This document shows positions 35,772 through 40,827 of a stretch of DNA of 40,827 nucleotides, piece by piece. This DNA comes from Lachnospiraceae bacterium (GTDB taxonomy: Bacteria > Bacillota > Clostridia > Lachnospirales > Lachnospiraceae): positions 1-40,827 of the forward strand of contig JAFTWX010000018.1 of the NCBI GenBank assembly GCA_017465095.1. The letters run 5' to 3'. Position 1 is the stretch's first letter. Each line of letters starts with the position of its first letter. Both the position numbers and the translations under genes were made by a program. Below the pieces are notes generated by a model, which did no database searches, was not told where the DNA came from, and saw only the letters and a list, made by a program, of their open reading frames with translations.

Positions 35772-38162
35772 ATGGACATCAATGTAAAACTTGCACAGGA
35801 ATTAGGCATAAAGAAAGAACAGGTAGAAGCTACCGTAAAGTTGATTGATGAAGGAAATACTATTCCGTTCATCGCCCGTTACCGCAAGGAGGTAACGGGT
35901 GCACTCAACGACGAAGTGCTTCGTAACTTATATGAGCGCCTGAATTATCTCCGCAACTTAGAGGAGAAAAAACAGAGCGTAATATCCAACATCGAAGAGC
36001 AGGGCAAACTGACCGATGAACTTCGTGAAAAAATTCTGGCAGCGGAAACGCTTGTTGTGGTGGAAGACCTTTACCGCCCGTACAAGCAGAAGAGAAAAAC
36101 AAGAGCATCCGTTGCAAAGGAGAAAGGTCTGGAGCCTTTGGCAGAATTGATTCTTGCTCAGGAAATCACCACATCTCTTGCCCAGGAAGCAGAGAAATAT
36201 GTGGATGAGGAAAAAGGGGTAGCAACGGCAAAAGAAGCCCTTGACGGAGCCAAAGATATCATCGCAGAAAAGATTTCCGACGAGGCGGATTATCGTATTT
36301 ATATTCGTAAGATGACCTTTGAGGAGGGTAAGATTGTCAGCAGCGCCAAAGATGCCAAGGAGCAGAGCGTTTATGAGATGTACTATGAGTACGAAGAGCC
36401 GATCAAAAAAGTAGTCGGTCACAGAACGCTTGCTTTAAACCGCGGTGAAAAAGAAAAGATGCTTGTTGTCAAAGTGGAAGCACCGGTGGATCGCATTTTA
36501 GGTTATCTGGAAAAACAGACAATCACAGCGGAGAATCCGGAGACAACACCGGTGCTCAAGGAGACAATCGCAGACAGTTACAGCCGTCTGATTGCACCGG
36601 CCATCGAGCGTGAAATCCGCAACGAACTGACCGAGAAAGCGGAGGACGGAGCCATCACGGTATTCGGTAAAAATCTGGAGCAGCTTCTGCTTCAGCCGCC
36701 GATTGCAGGTCGTGTGGTGCTTGGTTGGGACCCGGCGTTTCGAACCGGTTGTAAGCTTGCGGTGGTAGATCCGACAGGTAAAGTGCTTGCGACGACTGTC
36801 ATCTATCCGACGGAACCGCAAAATAAAGTCAAAGAGTCCAAAGAACTGTTAAAGAAAATCATTAAGAAATACAACGTATCCCTGATTTCCGTAGGTAACG
36901 GAACCGCTTCCCGCGAGTCGGAGCAGGTCATCGTAGAATTGCTCAAGGAACTGGATACAAAGGTGGAATATGTTATCGTCAATGAAGCAGGAGCTTCGGT
37001 TTATTCCGCATCCAAGCTCGCAACGGAGGAGTTTCCGAATTTCGATGTGGGACAGAGAAGTGCAACATCCATCGCAAGACGTCTGCAGGACCCGCTTGCG
37101 GAGCTTGTAAAAATCGATCCGCAGTCCATCGGTGTCGGACAGTACCAGCACGATATGAACCAGAAAAAACTCGGCGAGGCACTGGAAGGTGTCGTGGAAG
37201 ATTGCGTAAACAAAGTCGGTGTGGATCTGAACACAGCATCCGCATCCCTACTTGAGCATATTTCCGGCATCTCAAAAGTGATTGCCAAAAATATCGTGGA
37301 ATACAGAGAGGCGAACGGCCGATTTACAAACCGTAAACAGCTTTTGAAAGTGGCAAAGCTCGGTCCGAAGGCTTACGAACAGTGTGCAGGATTCATGCGA
37401 ATCACAGACGGAGACAATCCGCTGGATGCCACCAGTGTGCATCCGGAGTCCTATGAAGCGGTGCAGAAGCTTTTGGAACTTACCGGCCTCACGATGGAGG
37501 ATGTAAAAGAAGCACAGAAGAAGGCAGCCCAGGATCGTCTGAAAGCGAAGAAGGCACCGGCGGCGCCGGAGAAAAAGAAACCGGCAAAGAAAGAGAAGCA
37601 GGTCGTCATCCGCAATACCAATACTGCCATGGGTAAAGCCCTTGCGCAGGCTATGGGCGGAGTGAGTCTGGCTTCCGGAGCGGATTCTGCCAACGGAAAG
37701 GCAGCTTCCGGCAATGTTCCTTCCGGCGATGCGGCAAAAGGAGGAACCGTTTCCGAGGGAATCTCCAGCCTGGAAAGAAAGATCAAAGATAAGAAAAAAA
37801 TGGCAGAGCAGCTCGGTATCGGCGAACTGACACTGACCGACATTTTAAAGGAACTTGAAAAGCCGGCCCGTGACCCGCGTGACGATATGCCGACCCCGAT
37901 CCTTCGCAGCGATGTCATGGATCTCAAAGACCTGAAACCGGGTATGATTCTGAAAGGAACGGTCCGCAACGTTATTGATTTCGGTGCGTTCGTGGACATC
38001 GGAGTGCATCAGGACGGACTTGTTCACATTTCACAGATGACCGACCGCTTCATCAAGCATCCGCTGGAAGCAGTCAGCGTCGGCGACATCGTGGAAGTGC
38101 AGGTCATGACCGTCGACCTTCAGAAGAAGCGGATTCAGCTGACAATGAAGATTGGAAAATAA
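35772..38162 (+). CDS. tex: Tex family S1 RNA-binding transcription accessory protein
   Basis: A 796-residue nucleic-acid-binding protein related to eukaryotic Spt6. Visible parts: the N-terminal helical domain with TIPFIARYRKEVTGAL, the YqgF/RNase H-like domain (VLGWDPAFRTGCKLAVVDPTG), helix-hairpin-helix region (NTASASLLEHISGISK) and the C-terminal S1 domain (about 722-794; MILKGTVRNVIDFGAFVDIG). An Ala/Lys/Gly-rich linker of about 90 residues (about 580-675) separates the last two and is longer than in many homologues. It follows the GH9 gene closely (SD AAGGAGA) and ends at a clear terminator. Confidence 0.95.
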   Translation: MDINVKLAQELGIKKEQVEATVKLIDEGNTIPFIARYRKEVTGALNDEVLRNLYERLNYLRNLEEKKQSVISNIEEQGKLTDELREKILAAETLVVVEDLYRPYKQKRKTRASVAKEKGLEPLAELILAQEITTSLAQEAEKYVDEEKGVATAKEALDGAKDIIAEKISDEADYRIYIRKMTFEEGKIVSSAKDAKEQSVYEMYYEYEEPIKKVVGHRTLALNRGEKEKMLVVKVEAPVDRILGYLEKQTITAENPETTPVLKETIADSYSRLIAPAIEREIRNELTEKAEDGAITVFGKNLEQLLLQPPIAGRVVLGWDPAFRTGCKLAVVDPTGKVLATTVIYPTEPQNKVKESKELLKKIIKKYNVSLISVGNGTASRESEQVIVELLKELDTKVEYVIVNEAGASVYSASKLATEEFPNFDVGQRSATSIARRLQDPLAELVKIDPQSIGVGQYQHDMNQKKLGEALEGVVEDCVNKVGVDLNTASASLLEHISGISKVIAKNIVEYREANGRFTNRKQLLKVAKLGPKAYEQCAGFMRITDGDNPLDATSVHPESYEAVQKLLELTGLTMEDVKEAQKKAAQDRLKAKKAPAAPEKKKPAKKEKQVVIRNTNTAMGKALAQAMGGVSLASGADSANGKAASGNVPSGDAAKGGTVSEGISSLERKIKDKKKMAEQLGIGELTLTDILKELEKPARDPRDDMPTPILRSDVMDLKDLKPGMILKGTVRNVIDFGAFVDIGVHQDGLVHISQMTDRFIKHPLEAVSVGDIVEVQVMTVDLQKKRIQLTMKIGK

Positions 38163-38180
38163 TTGAATTAAGTTGAGAGG

Positions 38181-38217
38181 TCGTCCATTCATGGTGATAT
38201 GAATGGACGGCTTTTTT
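38181..38217 (+). terminator. Terminator of tex
   Basis: GTCCATTCAT (38183-38192) and ATGAATGGAC (38199-38208) form a perfect 10-bp stem with a 6-base loop, extended by a C-G pair, followed by six T residues at 38212-38217. Confidence 0.9.
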
Positions 38218-38264
38218 GTTGGATTTCTCGGTGTCCGGGGCTTGTGGAGTTTTGTTCGCTGGTT

Positions 38265-38511
38265 CCCAACTAATTTGCCGAATAAATGATTTAGTAGGGG
38301 TAAAATTCAAAAGAATTTCCAACTAAACTAGAGAAATTGAAAAATAGTAGGGCACAAAAACAAAAACTTGCCTTACTGAAGCAAAAAAAACCAAATAAAG
38401 TGGGGCGCCTTATTTGTTTTTTGCCCAACCAAATAAAGAAAAGTATTAATAAGTAGGACAAAGCCTCCCAAATATCCCCTACCAAACTACAAAAACAGAA
38501 AAAAGGTAGGG
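38265..38511. repeat. Array C: phased inverted array with a different motif (CCCWACYAA), period 53 bp
   Basis: Left arms (CCCAACTAA-type) begin at exactly 38265, 38318, 38371, 38424 and 38477; right arms (TTAGTAGGG-type) begin at 38291, 38344, 38397, 38450 and 38503. Every inner gap is 17 bp, every interval 18 bp and the period is exactly 53 bp. Ten copies, brought to one orientation, give CCCWACYAA; several extend outward to TTGCCCWACYAA. Arms vary independently (for example CCCAACTAA with TTAGTAGGG). The surrounding sequence is A-rich. The array lies between the tex terminator and the hsdM promoter. Confidence 0.85.
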
Positions 38512-38572
38512 CATAGCATGAAAAATTGTGCAAGAAAATTCCGATAAATTCCGATAAATGATGTGTGTTGCA

Positions 38573-38601
38573 TTGTCAATAAATTCAATTTGCAGTATAA
38601 T
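38573..38601 (+). promoter_or_regulatory. Strong promoter upstream of the hsdM leader
   Basis: TTGTCA (38573-38578), a 17-bp spacer and a consensus TATAAT (38596-38601). Transcription would begin near 38608, about 180 bases before hsdM. Confidence 0.72.
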
Positions 38602-38607
38602 TTTACA

Positions 38608-38706
38608 TAGAAATTGCATGAGAATACAAAATGCGAATGAGGGGATTCGGTATAGTGGTTTAAGGTAGGGACCTCATTAAGCAGATGGCTGTTTGATGAG
38701 GTTTTA
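38608..38706 (+). ncRNA. Candidate short leader RNA or attenuator of hsdM
   Basis: From the predicted start near 38608 to the T-run after a long hairpin (38671-38702) is about 100 bases. The hairpin has a 14-pair stem (ACCTCATTAAGCAG against CTGTTTGATGAGGT; two G-T wobbles, no mismatch) and a 4-base loop. An upstream heptamer AATGAGG (38636-38642) is perfectly complementary to CCTCATT in the 5' arm (38672-38678) and could form a competing anti-terminator. The T-run is short (GGTTTTAAAA), so termination may be partial. Purely sequence-based. Confidence 0.35.
38671..38705 (+). terminator. Hairpin with short T-run in the hsdM leader
   Basis: The 14-pair stem with 4-base loop is followed by TTT at 38703-38705. 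It looks like an intrinsic terminator lying before the gene it would control. Confidence 0.5.
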
Positions 38707-38785
38707 AAATTGATATAGGACTCAATTTGGTAAATGATAAAAGCTGTATAATTCGTATGGCTGTGAAAAAGGAAGGAAAAACATT

Positions 38786-40249
38786 ATGATTACAGGAGAA
38801 ATCAGAAATAAAATTGATAGAATATGGGAAACATTCTGGACAGGCGGTATTACTAATCCTTTGGATGTTATTGAGCAATTTACATATTTATTGTTTATTA
38901 AGCAGTTGGATGATGTAGAAACAACGAAAGAGAATGAGGCTAATTTCCTTGGAGTACCATTTGAAACAATGTTTCCGAGTGAGTGTCAGAAATACAGATG
39001 GAGTAAATTTAAAAATCTTGGCTCGGCAGATGAAATGTATGATGTGGTTGCAAATGGGGTGTTTCCGTTTATTAAAAACCTGCATCAAGATGGAGATTCT
39101 GCATATGCCAGATATATGGGAGATGCTATTTTTAAGATTCCGACAGCAGCTATGTTGTCAAAAATCGTAGATGGAATTGATAAACTGGAACTCGGTGATG
39201 CAGATTCGAAAGGCGATTTATATGAATATCTTTTATCAAAAGTTGCGACCGCAGGAACAAATGGTCAGTTTAGGACGCCACGTCACATTATCAAAATGAT
39301 GGTTGATTTAGTAAAACCAGAGCCGGAAGATATTATTATTGATCCGGCTATGGGAAGTGCAGGATTTTTGATTGAAGCTCAACAATATTTGAGGGATAAT
39401 CATGCAGACATGTTTTTAAATGAGAAGCTTAGGAATCATTTTAATAACCACATGTTTTATGGAAATGATATGGATAGAACAATGCTTCGTATTGGTGCAA
39501 TGAATATGCTGTTGCATGGTGTGGACAACCCGAATATTTCATATCGTGATAGTTTATCTGAGCAAAATACAGACGATGAAAAATATACTCTTGTACTGGC
39601 GAATCCGCCTTTTAAAGGAAGCTTGGATTATGAGGCGGTTTCTGCCGATTTGCTTAAAATTACTAAGACGAAAAAGACAGAGTTACTATTTTTAGCTCTG
39701 TTTTTAAGGATTTTGAAAAAAGGTGGAAGGGCTGCGGTTATCGTTCCGGATGGTGTTTTGTTCGGTAGTAGTAATGCACATAAGCAGATACGAAAAGAAA
39801 TACTTGACAATAATAAATTAGATGCAGTGATTTCTATGCCTAGTGGTGTATTCAAACCATATGCTGGAGTATCAACGGCAATTTTGATTTTTACAAAGAC
39901 AGGCTCCGGTGGAACAGACAATGTTTGGTTCTATGATATGAAAGCGGATGGATTTAGTCTGGATGATAAGCGGCAGGAAATCGCTGATTGTGATATACCT
40001 GATATTGTAGAGCGCTTCAATAATCTTGATGTGGAGAAAGGAAGAGCAAGAACCGAACAGAGCTTTATGGTTCCGGTAGAGGAAATCATTTCAAATGACT
40101 ATGACTTATCGATTAATAAATACAAGGAAGTAGTCTATGAAAAGGTAGAGTACGAATCAACAGAAGTAATTATTGGAAAAATCGAGCAAATTGAAACAGA
40201 AATACAGAACGAAATAATTGAACTTAAAAAATTACTTGGTTTGAAATAA
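38786..40249 (+). CDS. hsdM: Type I restriction-modification adenine methyltransferase subunit HsdM
   Basis: A 487-residue N6-adenine DNA methyltransferase subunit. Motif I DPAMGSAGF (186-194) binds S-adenosylmethionine and the catalytic motif IV NPPF is at 273-276. FRTPRHIIKMMVDL and the N-terminal helical domain (WETFWTGGITNPLDVIEQF) are typical of HsdM. It assembles with HsdS, which sets the DNA target, and with HsdR, which should lie beyond the window. Base composition and codon use are clearly more AT-rich than in tex and its neighbours, suggesting acquisition by transfer. AAGGAAGG precedes the ATG; hsdS begins 24 bases after its stop. Confidence 0.95.
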   Translation: MITGEIRNKIDRIWETFWTGGITNPLDVIEQFTYLLFIKQLDDVETTKENEANFLGVPFETMFPSECQKYRWSKFKNLGSADEMYDVVANGVFPFIKNLHQDGDSAYARYMGDAIFKIPTAAMLSKIVDGIDKLELGDADSKGDLYEYLLSKVATAGTNGQFRTPRHIIKMMVDLVKPEPEDIIIDPAMGSAGFLIEAQQYLRDNHADMFLNEKLRNHFNNHMFYGNDMDRTMLRIGAMNMLLHGVDNPNISYRDSLSEQNTDDEKYTLVLANPPFKGSLDYEAVSADLLKITKTKKTELLFLALFLRILKKGGRAAVIVPDGVLFGSSNAHKQIRKEILDNNKLDAVISMPSGVFKPYAGVSTAILIFTKTGSGGTDNVWFYDMKADGFSLDDKRQEIADCDIPDIVERFNNLDVEKGRARTEQSFMVPVEEIISNDYDLSINKYKEVVYEKVEYESTEVIIGKIEQIETEIQNEIIELKKLLGLK

Positions 40250-40273
40250 ATTTAGATTTGTGGAGATGATGAG

Positions 40274-40827
40274 ATGAAATATAAATTAGGAGAAATCTTT
40301 GAAGTGGGTTCTGGAGGAACACCATCAAAAAGTCATCCTGAATATTATGGAGGTTCTATTCCTTGGATAAAAACAGGGGATTTGAAATGTGAGTACCTAT
40401 ACGAGGCAGAAGACTATATTACAGAAGAAGGGTTGAATAATTCTTCAGCAAAGATGTATACGTCAGACACAGTGTTGATAGCAATGTATGGAGCAACAAT
40501 AGGAGCTACATCAATTTTGAAGATAGATGCCTGCACAAATCAAGCATGTGCAGCATTTAAGAAGAGTGAAAAAGTAATACCAGAGTATCTTTATTACTTC
40601 TTTAAAAGTCAAAAAGAAAGGTTTGTTAAAGATGGTGTTGGTGGGGCACAACCTAATATATCGGCAGGCTATTTAAAAAATGTGGAAATGGAAGTTCCTG
40701 CATTAGAAAGACAAGCAGAGATTGTAGATATATTAGATACAGTCAACAGAGCCATAGAACAAAGAGGAACAGAATTAGAAGAACTTGACAATCTCATCAA
40801 ATCCCGATTTGTGGAGATGTTTGGTGA
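40274..40827 (+). CDS. hsdS: Type I restriction-modification specificity subunit HsdS (partial, runs off the window)
   Basis: The reading frame is open from ATG 40274 to the window end (184 codons). It begins KYKLGEIFEVGSGGTPSKS, then YYGGSIPWIKTGDL, the typical start of a target recognition domain, and includes AMYGATIGATSIL and GGAQPNISAGYLKNVEM. The first domain ends with the conserved helical spacer (ERQAEIVDILDTVNRAIEQR and LDNLIKSRFVEMFG). This domain selects one half of the split DNA target; the second half must lie downstream. GGAG (40262-40265) is 8 bases before the ATG. Same operon as hsdM. Confidence 0.9.
   Translation, partial: MKYKLGEIFEVGSGGTPSKSHPEYYGGSIPWIKTGDLKCEYLYEAEDYITEEGLNNSSAKMYTSDTVLIAMYGATIGATSILKIDACTNQACAAFKKSEKVIPEYLYYFFKSQKERFVKDGVGGAQPNISAGYLKNVEMEVPALERQAEIVDILDTVNRAIEQRGTELEELDNLIKSRFVEMFG

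Larger units (their letters stand above)
38512..38785 (+). other. AT-rich leader region between array C and hsdM
   Basis: No protein gene is evident. The stretch holds a tandem ATTCCGATAA pair (from about 38538), a strong promoter (38573-38601), a long hairpin (38671-38702), a second -10 element (TATAAT, 38747-38752) and the SD of hsdM (AAGGAAGG). Only very short reading frames without ribosome sites occur. Confidence 0.6.

Noticed and set aside
38104..38533. Reverse-strand open frames across array C
   Set aside because: They are produced by the A-rich array on the other strand; Phe/Ser/Cys-rich translations, no ribosome sites, no similarity to proteins.

Overview
The window looks like a chromosome segment from an anaerobic Clostridia bacterium, most likely a Lachnospiraceae member. 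This is inferred from the gene repertoire: DUF975, DUF2225 and DUF2339 membrane or zinc proteins, a direct glutaminyl-tRNA synthetase, glutamine-dependent NadE, Hsp33, a PdaB-like deacetylase and a lipoprotein GH9 cellulase. Strong Shine-Dalgarno sites and TTGACA/TATAAT-type promoters agree with this. The genus cannot be fixed by eye. No rRNA, tRNA, transposase, integrase or CRISPR-Cas gene was seen.

Layout. 1-450 is the decayed 3' part of an Rhs/YD-repeat gene that runs into a non-coding array. 807-8217 holds envelope and metabolic genes: a FAD oxidoreductase, an M15 peptidase with Fn3 domains, a GT2 glycosyltransferase, a polysaccharide deacetylase, azlCD and thiN. 8343-15911 runs on the plus strand: a Pro/Gln-rich surface protein, a GT-C-like glycosyltransferase, hisC, a small exporter, a methyltransferase, hslO and nadE. 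15920-17185 are two reverse-strand anchored proteins, divergent from dapF. dapF leads into an ECF sigma factor, its probable anti-sigma factor and two anchored proteins, one with an HELGH motif. 21963-28946 contains a small membrane protein, guaB, a PocR?-GAF-PAS-GGDEF-EAL protein and a DUF2339 protein. glnS and a DUF2225 protein follow. A reverse three-gene set (DUF975, a HEQEH protein, a small membrane protein) is divergent from the GH9 lipoprotein and tex. The right end is an AT-rich type I restriction-modification locus: hsdM and the start of hsdS.

Most unusual content. Three intergenic arrays (about 369-666, 5277-5576 and 38265-38511) consist of short motifs in alternating orientation at a fixed phase, five units each, with a period of 52-53 bp (about five DNA turns). 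Arrays A and B share the motif ACCGTAA/TTACGGT and the same register and terminal motif, although the intervening sequence has largely diverged. Array C uses a different motif (CCCWACYAA and its complement) with a slightly different internal spacing. Arm mismatches are not compensated, which points to a DNA-level function rather than an RNA stem. They match no repeat class I can name and are the best candidate for an undescribed system. Array C is followed by a promoter-leader-hairpin region upstream of hsdM that could be an attenuator.
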